Shown here: positions 36,955 through 45,837 of the stretch, one piece after another
Layout of the letters: every line of letters starts with the position of its first letter
Position numbering within the stretch: the first letter of the stretch is position 1
Source of the DNA: Bradyrhizobium sp. 199
GTDB lineage: Bacteria > Pseudomonadota > Alphaproteobacteria > Rhizobiales > Xanthobacteraceae
Length of the DNA: 64,000 nucleotides
Direction of reading: 5' to 3'
NCBI RefSeq assembly: GCF_023073355.1
Contig: NZ_JADPJI010000005.1
Coordinates: 62,001-126,000, forward strand
Notes under the pieces: model-generated
Database searches by the model: none
What the model was told of the DNA's origin: nothing
Seen by the model: only the letters and a program-made list of their open reading frames with translations
Program-made: the position numbers and the translations under genes

Positions 36955-38247
36955 ATGCTCGGCAGAATTGGAATGCGGTGCGCCTTCGCGGCGGCACTGA
37001 TCCTGGGAACGGCTTCCGGTGCATCCGCTGCGGCGGATGGTGTCTGGTCGGTCAGCAAGGCCACCGGTGAGGTGTGGATCGCGACCGACGGGGCGCAACA
37101 GGTCTCGCTGAGCCAGGAAGAGACACTCAAGCCTGGCAATACCATTCGCACCGGACGCAACGGCCGGGTGCTGCTCGTCCGCGGCGAGGAAACGATGCTG
37201 ATCTCTCCCAACTCCGTGGTCGGCTTGCCGGCGGAGAAGAAGGACGGGCTCTCGACCACCATCATCCAGCAGGCGGGTTCGATCCTGCTCGAAGTCGAGA
37301 AGCGCAACGTCAAGCATTTCGAGGTCGAGACGCCCTATCTCGCCGCCGTGGTCAAGGGAACGAAATTCACTGTCACCGTGGGGGCAGGCAGCACCAAGGT
37401 CGGCGTTGTCCGCGGCCAGGTCGAAGTCGCCGACTTCAGGACGGGACAGATTGCCCAGGTCATGCCGGACCAGGCGGCCACCGTCTTCGAGCGTGGCAAA
37501 GCCGGTATCAGCCTGAGTGGCGCGGGGACGTTCAACCCGATCGAGCACGGCAAGCCGCGCGCTCCCACCATCGAGCGCATTCCTGTCCCGAAGTCGGGAT
37601 TGTCCGCACCGCGCAACGCCGCGAACGGCCATGCGATTCACGCGCTTGGTCCGACCGACAAGGGGACCAAGGCGGCGGGCGCGCCGAAGCAGGCACACCA
37701 GGCGGCCGGAGCTCACACCCTCAAGGGTGGCGGCAGCGCTAAGGCCGGCGTCGTGCGCATCTCCAGCTCGCTCGGCGAGGTCAAGCTGAATGTCCACAAG
37801 GCCACGCGCGGGCTCGCCCACGGCGTCGATGCTCCCGGTCAAGTGCGCAGGGCGAACGCGAGCACTGAAAGCCAGACGGTCTGGAGCGACGGCAAGACCA
37901 ACCCGACGGCGTCCAACAGCTCCATCCAGACCGCGGTGACGACCAGCGGAGGCGCGACGGCCGGCAACAGCGCGTCGAGTGCAGGTGCGGCGGTCGCTGC
38001 AGCAACAGCGGGCGCATCGAGCGACAGCCCCGGCGCTAACAACGGAAATGGCGGCGGCAACGGCAACAACGGCAATAACGGCAATAACGGCAACAACGGT
38101 AATAGCGGCAACAACGGCAATAGCGGTAACAACGGCAACGGCAACAGCGGTGCCACCGGCAACGGCAAGGGCAACAACGGCAACGGCAATGGCAATGGCG
38201 GCGGCAATGGCAGCAACGGCCATGGCGTTGCCCACGGCCGGCACTGA
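36955..38247 (+). CDS. FecR-domain exported protein with Asn/Gly repeat tail
   Basis: A 430-residue protein. A signal peptide (residues 1-26, FAAALILGTASGASAAA) leads into a FecR domain (about 55-150: LKPGNTIRTGRNGRVLLVRG, TPYLAAVVKGTKFTVTV). A Ser/Ala/Thr-rich middle follows, and the last ~80 residues are NGNNGN-type low-complexity repeats ending in GHGVAHGRH. No membrane anchor is seen. FecR domains outside iron signalling often accompany CHASE2 proteins, and a CHASE2 gene follows 62 bases later. GAGGA precedes the start at 36955. Confidence 0.82.
   Translation: MLGRIGMRCAFAAALILGTASGASAAADGVWSVSKATGEVWIATDGAQQVSLSQEETLKPGNTIRTGRNGRVLLVRGEETMLISPNSVVGLPAEKKDGLSTTIIQQAGSILLEVEKRNVKHFEVETPYLAAVVKGTKFTVTVGAGSTKVGVVRGQVEVADFRTGQIAQVMPDQAATVFERGKAGISLSGAGTFNPIEHGKPRAPTIERIPVPKSGLSAPRNAANGHAIHALGPTDKGTKAAGAPKQAHQAAGAHTLKGGGSAKAGVVRISSSLGEVKLNVHKATRGLAHGVDAPGQVRRANASTESQTVWSDGKTNPTASNSSIQTAVTTSGGATAGNSASSAGAAVAAATAGASSDSPGANNGNGGGNGNNGNNGNNGNNGNSGNNGNSGNNGNGNSGATGNGKGNNGNGNGNGGGNGSNGHGVAHGRH
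38040..38220 (+). repeat. Asn-Gly coding microsatellite (AACGGC/AATAAC units)
   Basis: A run of GGCAACAACGGCAAT-type units encodes the NGNNGN tail of the FecR protein. Slippage could readily change the number of units in frame by multiples of three. Confidence 0.8.
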
Positions 38248-38309
38248 GGCGGCTTTCTCGGGGACCGAAGGGGGCGCGCCCGTTGAAGCGGGCGCGCGGG
38301 AGGATCGGA

Positions 38310-41051
38310 GTGAAACGTTATCGGCCGCATATCCTCGTCGCGATCGCGCTTGCGATCGTGCTGTCCACGGGATGGCATGGTGCGCTTCGCAACGCGCTGA
38401 CCGATCTGCGGTTCGCCTGGCAATCGCGTGCTGCCAGCGGCAATGTCATCGTCGTGGGCATCGACGCACCGTCCATCGATCAGATGGGGGTGTGGCCCTG
38501 GCCGCGCCGGCTGCACGCGGAGCTGCTGCACAGGCTCGAGGCCGCGGGTGCGGCGGACATTGCATTCGATGTCGATTTCAGCACGCCGTCGGATCCGGCA
38601 TCCGACGAAGCCTTCCTCAAGGCCCTCCGCGAGGTCGGGGGATCGACGATCCTGCCGTCCTTCAAGCAGCCGACGCCGAACGGTGGCGCGGCACACGTCA
38701 ATCGCCCGCTGAAGCCGTTCGGTAACCAGTCCTGGCCCGCCCTCGTGAACGTCGCAATCGAGTCCGACGGGCTCGTTCGCCGCTATCCGTTTGGAGAACG
38801 GCTCGGCGATGCCTTGATGCCGTCGATGGCGGTCGTGCTGGCTGGGCAGAACGCCAATCGGCGGCCGCCGTTTCTGATCGATTTCAGCATTCGTGCAACC
38901 TCCATCCCGAGCGTCTCCTATGTCGACGTGCTGCGCGGCGATAGCGCGACGCTCGACAGACTGAGGGACAAGAAGATCATCGTCGGCGCCACCGCGCTCG
39001 AGCTCGGTGACCGCTTCAGCGTTCCCAATGGCAAGATCGTCTCGGGGCCGGTCCTGCAGGCGCTGGCCGCCGAATCGATCCTTCAGGGCCGGATGCTGCG
39101 CTGGACGTCCGATGGCGGCATGGTCCTGGGCCTGGGTGTGATCTGCCTGATGATGATGTATTCATGGCGCCGCGTCGCGCCAGGAATTCGCGTCGCTGTC
39201 CTTATCGCGTCCGGGGCGGGCGTCGAACTGGTCGCAGCCATCGTCCAGACAAGATGGCCCTTCATCATCGACACATCGCTGTTCCACATTGCGATCGTCG
39301 CCTATCTGACCGCGATCGCGCTGGACGAGATCGATTTCCGTGGTCTCCTGGGACGCATCGCCGAGAGCCGCTTTCACCGCATCGCGATGTCGCTTGGCGA
39401 CGGCCTCGTCTGCACCGACGAGGATCACCGGATCACGGTCTGGAATCCCGGCGCGAGTGCGATCTTCGGCTTCACGCCGGCCGAGATGATCGGCCGCCCG
39501 TTCGAAACGCTGTGCGCGGTGGCGGTGGACGGCAAAGAAAGATCGTCCATGCACGACGCCGCGCGCCAGGCGCTGCTGGTCCCGGGCGGGGCGGTCGTGG
39601 TCGAGTTCGAGGGCCGGCGCAAGAACGGCGAAACCTTCTCCGTCGAGGCGAGCTTCTCGGGCTGGCAGGGAGCGGACGGCTTTCAGTACGGCGCGATCCT
39701 GCGCGACATCTCGGTGCGCAAACGCGAGGCTGAACGCGTCAAATATCTTGCCGAACATGACGTGCTGACCGGTCTTGCCAATCGCAGCACGTTGCATGCC
39801 GGGCTGGCCGGCATGATTGCAGATGCGGAGCGACGGCCTCGCGAGGTCGCGTTGCTCGTGATCGGGCTCGACGGCTTCCAGCAAATCAACGACATGCTCG
39901 GGCATTCAGCCGGTGACCACGTGCTGCGGGCGGTCGCCGAGCGTCTCCGGATCCAAGTCGATGGCAAGGCGATCGTCGCGCGGCTCAGCGGCGACGAATT
40001 CGCCGTCGCGCTCGATGGTGCAAAGGCCGGCGAGCCGATCGCGGCGTTCGCCGAGCGGATCGCGCAGGCGTTCGAAGCGCCGCTTGCGACGGGCACGCGG
40101 CAGCACCGCGTCAGGATCAGCATCGGAGTTGCCGTCTATCCTGAAGGTGGACACAACGCTGACGATCTCCTGAGCAACGGCCATCTCGCGCTGAGCCGTG
40201 CCAAGGCGACGCGGCGGGGCAGCCACGTGCTGTTCGAGGCTGCGATCCGGCAGGAGCTGGAGAACCGGCTGACGCTGGAGAGCGAGCTGGCGCTTGCCGC
40301 AGATCGCGGTGAGTTCGAGCTGTTTTACCAGCCCCAGGTTCGTCTGATCGACGGCAGCCTGGTCGGGGCCGAGGCGCTCATCCGATGGCGGCATCCCGTG
40401 CGCGGCTACGTCTCGCCCGCGGAGTTCATGCCGGTGGTCAACAGCTCGGCGCTCTCCGATCGGGTCGCGGGCTGGGTGATGGAGACCGCCTGCCGTCAGG
40501 CGCGTGACTGGGAGCTGTCCGGCAACGGCGTGCGCGTTGCGATCAACCTCTCGCCCTCGCAGCTTCACTCCGGCGATCTCGCGCATGCGGTTGCGGCGCT
40601 GCTCGATGCGACGGGGCTCTCGCCCTCGCTGCTCGAGATCGAGGTCACCGAAGACATCCTGCTCCATGATGAAAGCCGCGTGCTCGACATGTTCAAGCGG
40701 ATTCAGCAGCTGGGCGTCCGCGTCCTGTTCGACGATTTCGGCACCGGCTATGCAAGCCTGAGCTATCTGAAGAAGTTTCCGCTCGACGGGCTCAAGATCG
40801 ACCGGTCGTTCGTGTTCGGTCTGCTCGCCAATTCCGACGATGCCGCGATCGTCGGCTCGACCATCGGGCTCAGCAAGCAGCTTGGCCTCACGGTCGTGGC
40901 TGAAGGCATTGAGGACCGCGCAACCGCCGACTTCCTGGTCGGCATGGGATGCGAGGAAGGGCAGGGATATTTCTTCGGCCGTCCGATGCCTGCGGAAGCA
41001 TTCGAAAAGCAATTCCTGGCTGCCGAGCTCGAAGCTGTCAGCGCTGCCTGA
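38310..41051 (+). CDS. CHASE2-PAS-GGDEF-EAL cyclic-di-GMP protein
   Basis: A 913-residue inner-membrane protein. An N-terminal helix (about 7-23) precedes a periplasmic CHASE2 domain (VVGIDAPSIDQMGVWPWPR; FVNVAIE-like core). Two to three helices follow at about 270-345, then PAS (355-475), GGDEF (485-640) and EAL (650-900). The cyclase motif is SGDEF, which is active in some proteins. The phosphodiesterase motifs are intact: GAEALIRW, NLSPSQL, EVTEDI, DDFGTGYASL, EGIE. It probably makes or breaks c-di-GMP in response to an envelope signal. The GTG start has GGAGG six bases upstream. Confidence 0.93.
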   Translation: MKRYRPHILVAIALAIVLSTGWHGALRNALTDLRFAWQSRAASGNVIVVGIDAPSIDQMGVWPWPRRLHAELLHRLEAAGAADIAFDVDFSTPSDPASDEAFLKALREVGGSTILPSFKQPTPNGGAAHVNRPLKPFGNQSWPALVNVAIESDGLVRRYPFGERLGDALMPSMAVVLAGQNANRRPPFLIDFSIRATSIPSVSYVDVLRGDSATLDRLRDKKIIVGATALELGDRFSVPNGKIVSGPVLQALAAESILQGRMLRWTSDGGMVLGLGVICLMMMYSWRRVAPGIRVAVLIASGAGVELVAAIVQTRWPFIIDTSLFHIAIVAYLTAIALDEIDFRGLLGRIAESRFHRIAMSLGDGLVCTDEDHRITVWNPGASAIFGFTPAEMIGRPFETLCAVAVDGKERSSMHDAARQALLVPGGAVVVEFEGRRKNGETFSVEASFSGWQGADGFQYGAILRDISVRKREAERVKYLAEHDVLTGLANRSTLHAGLAGMIADAERRPREVALLVIGLDGFQQINDMLGHSAGDHVLRAVAERLRIQVDGKAIVARLSGDEFAVALDGAKAGEPIAAFAERIAQAFEAPLATGTRQHRVRISIGVAVYPEGGHNADDLLSNGHLALSRAKATRRGSHVLFEAAIRQELENRLTLESELALAADRGEFELFYQPQVRLIDGSLVGAEALIRWRHPVRGYVSPAEFMPVVNSSALSDRVAGWVMETACRQARDWELSGNGVRVAINLSPSQLHSGDLAHAVAALLDATGLSPSLLEIEVTEDILLHDESRVLDMFKRIQQLGVRVLFDDFGTGYASLSYLKKFPLDGLKIDRSFVFGLLANSDDAAIVGSTIGLSKQLGLTVVAEGIEDRATADFLVGMGCEEGQGYFFGRPMPAEAFEKQFLAAELEAVSAA

Positions 41052-41065
41052 CCAGGGTGGCGTCG

Positions 41066-41326
41066 CTATCGCCGCCGCGCGATTGCCATGCCGAAAAGGA
41101 AGGCGACAAACAGGCTGGCGAGCGGCGCTTCGCGCGTGATCGCCGAGACCGTCGCCAGGGCTCCGCCGGGCTTGCGCGATTCCTCGATTGTAGAGGTTAG
41201 ACGGTCGACCGCTGCGTGCAGGCCCCCGGCGACTTCACCGATCGTGCGGGAGACATCGGCTGCCGTATCGATGGCACGCTCGGTCACGCCGGGCTGCGAA
41301 GTGGACTGCGGTATCTCGGTGCTCAA
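41066..41326 (-). CDS. Small C-tail-anchored protein, ElaB-like
   Basis: An 86-residue protein from a TTG at 41326 with GGAGG eight bases upstream. It begins STEIPQSTSQPGVTERAIDTAADVS, continues with an amphipathic helix, and ends in a transmembrane helix (PLASLFVAFLFGMAIARRR), like the ElaB/YqjD ribosome-anchoring family. The open frame extends to 41470, but the extra part contains a 17-bp direct repeat and no protein character. The start is uncertain. Confidence 0.55.
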   Translation of the reverse strand: MSTEIPQSTSQPGVTERAIDTAADVSRTIGEVAGGLHAAVDRLTSTIEESRKPGGALATVSAITREAPLASLFVAFLFGMAIARRR

Positions 41327-41587
41327 CTGCGCGACCTCCAAGCCGGATGGCGGAGGCCGACACCTTTGGCTATCCGCGCGAGCGCTCGTTCTGAACAGCG
41401 GGTCTGATGACCTTTGGCTATCCGCGAGAGGCGCCGTGGTTGACGGCGGGTGCCGGCCCTGGATGAGCAATTCAGCGCGTGAGCTTTTGTTCCCAGGTGA
41501 TCCGCCGACAGCGGAGGTACCCGGGAAACGACGGGGGCGAATCTCTGTTAGGCTTGCTCAACCTTGTTGACGCAGGAGGCGGCAGCC

Positions 41588-42565
41588 GTGACCGATCGAG
41601 GCATGACGGATCGCGCCCGGCGCATCGCCCTGCTCGGTGCTCCCATCGACATGGGGGCCTCGCAGCGCGGCACCTTGATGGGCCCTGCGGCGCTGCGTAC
41701 CGCTGGCCTTGCGACACTGCTCGAAAGCCTGGATTTCGAGGTCGTCGACTACGGCGATCTTTCCGTGGCCGAGATCCGGGACCTCGCCGACAGGCCGCCG
41801 GAAAGAGCCAATCACTACCGGGAGATCCAGCGCTGGACGCGTGTTCTGAGCCAACGAGGCCATGAGATCGCGAAAACCGGTGCGCTACCGATCTTCCTCG
41901 GCGGCGATCACACGCTGTCCATGGGATCGGTCAACGCCATGGCGCGCCATTGGCAGGAGCGTGGACGGGAGCTGTTCGTGCTCTGGCTCGACGCCCATGC
42001 CGACTACAACACGCCGGAGACCACGATCACCGCGAACATGCATGGCATGTCGGCCGCGTTCCTGTGCGGCGAACCCGGCCTCGACGGTCTGCTTGGCGAG
42101 GATCCGCGCGCTTCGATCGGCCCTGACAGGCTCGATCTGTTCGGCGCGCGTTCGATCGACAAGCTCGAAAAGGAGCTGATGCGCGCGCGTCGGATCAGGG
42201 TCGTCGACATGCGCCAGATCGACGAGTTCGGCGTCGCCGTGTTGATCCGGCGCGTCATCGAGCGGGTCAAGGCGAGCAACGGCGTCCTGCACGTCAGCTT
42301 CGATGTCGATTTCCTCGACCCATCGGTGGCGCCGGGGGTCGGCACCACAGTGCCGGGCGGTGCGACCTACCGCGAGGCACATCTGATCATGGAGCTGTTG
42401 CACGATTCCGGTGCGGTCGGATCCGTCGACATCGTCGAGCTCAATCCCTTTCTGGACGAACGCGGTCGGACGGCGCGCACGGCCGTCGAGCTGATCGGCA
42501 GCCTGTTCGGCCAGCAGATCACCGACCGGCCGACGCCGAGCAACGCGATCGCTCCGGGCGAGTGA
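41588..42565 (+). CDS. rocF: Arginase
   Basis: A 325-residue manganese ureohydrolase that splits arginine into ornithine and urea. The metal-binding segments are present: GGDHTLSMGS, LDAHADYNTPET, and SFDVDFLDPSVAPG. The arginase-type ending VDIVELNPFLDERGRTA is clear. The GTG start at 41588 has GGAGG eight bases upstream; ATG 41603 is an alternative. It has its own strong terminator, so it is monocistronic. No arginine regulator lies beside it. Confidence 0.93.
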   Translation: MTDRGMTDRARRIALLGAPIDMGASQRGTLMGPAALRTAGLATLLESLDFEVVDYGDLSVAEIRDLADRPPERANHYREIQRWTRVLSQRGHEIAKTGALPIFLGGDHTLSMGSVNAMARHWQERGRELFVLWLDAHADYNTPETTITANMHGMSAAFLCGEPGLDGLLGEDPRASIGPDRLDLFGARSIDKLEKELMRARRIRVVDMRQIDEFGVAVLIRRVIERVKASNGVLHVSFDVDFLDPSVAPGVGTTVPGGATYREAHLIMELLHDSGAVGSVDIVELNPFLDERGRTARTAVELIGSLFGQQITDRPTPSNAIAPGE

Positions 42566-42655
42566 AGAGACCATCTCTATCAAAGTCGATCCGAGTGACG
42601 AACTCAGTGACGATGGGCCCAGACCGAGCGACAAGCACCCAAGGGTGACCCCAGT

Positions 42656-42703
42656 GGCCCAGCTCCCCGATGCCGCGAATATCCGCGAGCTGGGCCTTTT
42701 TTT
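42656..42703 (+). terminator. Strong rho-independent terminator of the arginase gene
   Basis: GGCCCAGCTC pairs with GAGCTGGGCC across a 21-base loop and is followed by seven T residues. Confidence 0.9.
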
Positions 42704-42789
42704 CCATCGCAACCGGGGTACCGACGCGGCCGGAACTTTGCCGCTGCATCATCGTTTCCGGTGCTCAGGCGCGAATGTAGGCGGAAGCC

Positions 42790-43128
42790 ATGAAATGGAT
42801 GCTTGTGGTCCTCGTCGGTGGCGTCGCGCCCGTCAATACTGATCTCGTCTTCGACAAGTTCAGCGACTGCCTGTCCGCGGAGGAGCAGATGCGGCAGCAC
42901 TACTCTGATGCGTTCGATGCCTGGGACCGTTTGGCCGCGACAAGAATCGAGCGGCGTCGTGACTATAAGAAGGCCCGCGATCTCGAGGCGAAGAGATTGC
43001 TGAGCAATGTCGGCACCTGTGTGCCACATGGCGGGGGAGATCTTGCTGCGCCGGCGGAGCAGCCCAAGCCGCCGGCCGCACCCTCGCAGCAACCTGCTGC
43101 GCCGTCGCAGCCGGCGCCACGAACTTAG
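42790..43128 (+). CDS. Hypothetical secreted protein with Pro/Ala tail
   Basis: A 112-residue protein. The N-terminus MKWMLVVLVGGVAPVNTDL is signal-like but short and may be a periplasmic or membrane-associated start. The middle is a helical charged region (DCLSAEEQMRQHYSDAFDAWDRLAA), and it ends in a Pro/Ala/Gln tail. A closely similar layout is found in Bradyrhizobium hypothetical proteins. Function unknown. Confidence 0.65.
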   Translation: MKWMLVVLVGGVAPVNTDLVFDKFSDCLSAEEQMRQHYSDAFDAWDRLAATRIERRRDYKKARDLEAKRLLSNVGTCVPHGGGDLAAPAEQPKPPAAPSQQPAAPSQPAPRT

Positions 43129-43269
43129 CACAGCATGGGACCCAAGCGGCGGCCGAGTGGTGTCGCGGTTATTGGCCGCTGCCGGTTAGGTGAGACGCCG
43201 ACACGACTTTCGACCGGTAGGATTTCTCCTTCGCGGCGGATGAGCGAACGCCGCGCCTGACCCGAATAA

Positions 43270-43294
43270 GGCCGCGCTCATTCGGAGCGCGGCC
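43270..43294 (-). terminator. GC hairpin downstream of the Gly/Tyr-rich gene
   Basis: GGCCGCGCTC pairs with GAGCGCGGCC across ATTCG. On the minus strand only TTATT follows, so the uridine run is weak. Confidence 0.4.
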
Positions 43295-43317
43295 GCCTTG
43301 ACGGTGACGAGCGAAGC

Positions 43318-43737
43318 CTACCAGTGGTGATGATGCCAGCGGTGCCGCACGACTGGATAGGATCCGCGGTAATAGGCATAGGCGGGGCGCACGACGCGGC
43401 GATAGCGGTAACCGTAGGAAACCGGCTGCGTGTAATAGGTGGCTGTGGTGTACCCGCCGCCCCAGCGATATGGCGCATCGTAGTCGTAGGCGTAGGGGCC
43501 GCCGTAGTAGCCGGCGCCATAGTAACCGGCGTAGCCTGGACCGTAGCCGGAGTAGCCATAGCCGGGGCCCCAACCATACGCCGAGGAGGCAAGCCCGCCG
43601 ATCACGGCACCGGCGACAAGGCCGCCGGCAATGCCCGGACCCCAGCCTCGCCAATGGGCTTCAGCCGGAGACGTCGCAGCGATCGAACTCAAACCAAGAG
43701 CGCCGGCCATCAGAGCCGACATTGCGATTTTCTTCAT
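43318..43737 (-). CDS. Secreted Gly/Tyr/His-rich protein
   Basis: A 139-residue protein. Residues 1-27 are a signal peptide ending SIAATSPAEAHW, followed by a Gly-rich hydrophobic segment (GIAGGLVAGAVIGGLAS), a YGYSGYGPGYAGYYG repeat region, and an Arg/Tyr then His-rich end (VVRHRWHHHHW). It is a paralogue in style of the protein at 9642-10046. The terminal His cluster could bind metal. Function unknown. Confidence 0.75.
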   Translation of the reverse strand: MKKIAMSALMAGALGLSSIAATSPAEAHWRGWGPGIAGGLVAGAVIGGLASSAYGWGPGYGYSGYGPGYAGYYGAGYYGGPYAYDYDAPYRWGGGYTTATYYTQPVSYGYRYRRVVRPAYAYYRGSYPVVRHRWHHHHW

Positions 43738-44007
43738 CGAGATACCCTTTCACATCGCACTTCTTCTGCCCCGGCAACAACGGGAAAAATAGGCAATGGT
43801 TGCTAGCTGAAGGATCCTGCGAGGCATTAGGGCGTGTACTCATAAATTCCGGCCAGCCCGCGGGGGCCCGTGCCCGCTAGTTCTTCAACACCGGACATGG
43901 CTAGTTCGCCCTGGTTAGGCCGCTAAGGGCCAACAGGAGACATCCCCAGCCTGGTATTGTATGCTGGAGCTGCAACGAAGGTGGCCTTCGGGATAGAACA
44001 AGCACTC

Positions 44008-44292
44008 ATGTTTGCGTTGTTTGTAATTGTCGTGTGGCTTGCTGTGCTCTGGATACCGCCGTGGATTGTCTTGCATCGTAATCGCGCTGTCTTTGGCCAA
44101 GGCTTGAGAGCGGTGTGGCGCATCTGGATCGCTCAGGTATTCATCGCCTCCGCCCTTATCTTTGTGGCAGATAGGGCAGGCTTGCTCAATCCGGCAGGCT
44201 ACACGCTCGGAATCTGTCTCTTAGTTGGATTGGTAGGTGCTTTCGTCCTAAATCGCTCTAAAGCAAACTGGCCATTCCCATCATCAAAATAG
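44008..44292 (+). CDS. Small three-helix membrane protein
   Basis: A 94-residue hydrophobic protein with about three helices: FALFVIVVWLAVLWIPPWIVL, IWIAQVFIASALIFVADRAG, and LGICLLVGLVGAFVL. The ATG at 44008 was chosen; an upstream TTG at 43957 is possible. No ribosome site is clear. The codon usage is less GC-biased than in the core genes. No family recognised. Confidence 0.5.
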   Translation: MFALFVIVVWLAVLWIPPWIVLHRNRAVFGQGLRAVWRIWIAQVFIASALIFVADRAGLLNPAGYTLGICLLVGLVGAFVLNRSKANWPFPSSK

Positions 44293-44330
44293 CCTCGATA
44301 GGTCAGCGACAACGGCGGCGGCTCGTCGGA

Positions 44331-44450
44331 TGTCTCCTTTGGGTCAAAACGCGAAGAACTCAGGTTGAGCAAATCTGGTCCGCTCTGGCTCAACGAGCGG
44401 ACTTCCAATCGCCGAAGCGCAACTTCGCAGATGGGCCATCAGCGGACATC
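44331..44450. repeat. GGGCCA-TAGCGGACAT-type repeat, copy A
   Basis: Reads TTTGGGTCAAAACGCGAAGAA ... GCAAATCTGGTCCGCTCTGG ... GGGCCATCAGCGGACATC. Copies of this block recur through the 44-46 kb stretch and in other Bradyrhizobium intergenic regions. Confidence 0.65.
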
Positions 44451-44501
44451 GCAAGCGTGGCGTGGTATAGCCAATTCGCACCAATTGCTGCGATAAAGAA
44501 G

Positions 44502-44843
44502 ATGCCACGCCCACTCACCTCCAACGAGCGAGACCTAGTTGCCTTTATTCTGGGGCACTCTTCACCTTTGCATGGTCATTTTGGCCTCGTAGAAGAAATG
44601 GACGACGGTGGGATGGGTAGTCTTCGCTTTGTCGGTAGCGCAGACCGCCGTTTGGGCAAATGCATTGGCGAAGCCGAATTCGATGACGCAGATGGAGTGA
44701 CCGTCTCAGTCGCGCTCAATGTTGATCAGCGAGGAGAATTGTTTGAGCTCGATCTTTGGAAGGTGGACTTTTCGCCACTACAACGCATCGCGGCTCTAGC
44801 TGAACTTCGCCCCGCAGCGGGTCGCCACGGAACGTCAGTCTGA
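44502..44843 (+). CDS. DUF6984-like small protein
   Basis: A 113-residue protein opening MPRPLTSNERDLVAFILGH and containing EEMDDGGMGSLRFVG and EAEFDDADGVTVSVALNVD. This order matches the DUF6984 kind of small proteins, for which no function is known. The start at 44502 begins the conserved motif. It lies between two repeat copies and has lower GC bias, suggesting it belongs to an acquired stretch. Confidence 0.6.
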   Translation: MPRPLTSNERDLVAFILGHSSPLHGHFGLVEEMDDGGMGSLRFVGSADRRLGKCIGEAEFDDADGVTVSVALNVDQRGELFELDLWKVDFSPLQRIAALAELRPAAGRHGTSV

Positions 44844-44880
44844 GCGAACCTCAAAGCTGTTAAAATTCAGCTCGACGCAA

Positions 44881-45000
44881 GTCCGCTTCGGGTCAAAGGC
44901 GGCGGTCCGCATCGGAGACAACTACTTCTGCTCTGCCCCCGACTCCAGACCTGCCGTTGCAGTGCGCCAAACGACGCGACGGGCCAATAGGCGACATCTG
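44881..45000. repeat. GGGCCA-TAGCGGACAT-type repeat, copy C
   Basis: Reads GTCCGCTTCGGGTCAAAGGC ... CTTCTGCTCTGCCCCC ... GGGCCAATAGGCGACATC. More diverged than copy A. Confidence 0.55.
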
Positions 45001-45029
45001 AATAAGGAGGCCGCGAAGTGAAGGCGGCC

Positions 45030-45317
45030 TTACTGCTTCTCTGAAGAACGATGCAGCCACAGATAAAGGAACGGTCCCAACACAAGAAGGTCCAGTAGCA
45101 TCCCGCCGAGATAGGCCGAACCTTTGAAATAAATCGCAATGGGCACGCTAGCAGCTATAGCGGCAAACATGGCGGCTCGCTCCCACGTTGTCGGTAGAGG
45201 TGGTTGCGACCCGATGGGCAGTTGATGATGTATCGGACTGGCCGCATCGTTCAAGTCTGACCGTACTCCCGGTGGAGGGTCAGGAAGCACGCTTCTCAGT
45301 TCGCGAGACTCGGTCAT
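45030..45317 (-). CDS. Small membrane protein
   Basis: A 95-residue protein starting MTESRELRSVLPDPPP, with two transmembrane helices near the end (AAMFAAIAASVPIAIYFKG and YLGGMLLDLLVLGPFLYLWL). The start at 45317 was chosen over TTG/ATG 45344 because of GGGA upstream. It follows another small membrane protein gene on the same strand, 77 bases away, and may be co-transcribed. Function unknown. Confidence 0.5.
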   Translation of the reverse strand: MTESRELRSVLPDPPPGVRSDLNDAASPIHHQLPIGSQPPLPTTWERAAMFAAIAASVPIAIYFKGSAYLGGMLLDLLVLGPFLYLWLHRSSEKQ

Positions 45318-45394
45318 GCAGTCCCATCTTAGTCGATTGGGCAAGCTGCCGATTTCAAATGTTTGTAAGCCCGATCAAAAATAGTCACGAGCGC

Positions 45395-45619
45395 TCAGTC
45401 CCTATCCGGTTCGCCCCGGCGATTGCACTCGCGCACGGATATGTCGAGCGGCAGGCCTCTCCAGCGCAAAATGCCGGCCGAAACAAGCATCGAGAGACCG
45501 GCTGCGAGCATGCACTCAGAGAGAACTCCGCTGGCGGGCATCCCTCGCCAAAGCAGGACCGGAATGAGGCCAAGCACAGCCAATACCGCAGTGTTCAGAA
45601 CCATCGGTAGTCCATTCAT
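45395..45619 (-). CDS. Small two-helix membrane protein
   Basis: A 74-residue protein with helices at about 8-25 (LNTAVLAVLGLIPVLLW) and 33-50 (LSECMLAAGLSMLVSAGIL) and an Arg-rich tail. GAGG lies seven bases before the ATG. No family recognised. It probably heads a two-gene unit with the gene at 45030-45317. Confidence 0.5.
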   Translation of the reverse strand: MNGLPMVLNTAVLAVLGLIPVLLWRGMPASGVLSECMLAAGLSMLVSAGILRWRGLPLDISVRECNRRGEPDRD

Positions 45620-45714
45620 CGAACGGCCTCAGTTCGGCAGTTGTGCAACAACTATGGCACAATCTCGAGCAAGCTCTCCATCCGCAAGCCAGCCGCTTAC
45701 CCTGCGCTCGCAGT

Positions 45715-45833
45715 CAGCTTCGGGTCCATAATGCGAAGAACTCAAGCCGAGCAAATCTCGTCCGCTCTGCCGCAGCGAGCGGCCTCGGTCAGCCGACGCG
45801 CAACTTCGCTGATGGGCCAACACGAGACGTCAG
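45715..45833. repeat. GGGCCA-TAGCGGACAT-type repeat, copy B
   Basis: Reads CAGCTTCGGGTCCATAATGC ... GCAAATCTCGTCCGCTCTGC ... GATGGGCCAACACGAGACGTC. It matches copy A along most of its length. Confidence 0.65.
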
Positions 45834-45837
45834 TGCG

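Noticed and set aside
38040..38220. CRISPR-like repetitive look
   Set aside because: It is a continuous coding microsatellite without spacers.
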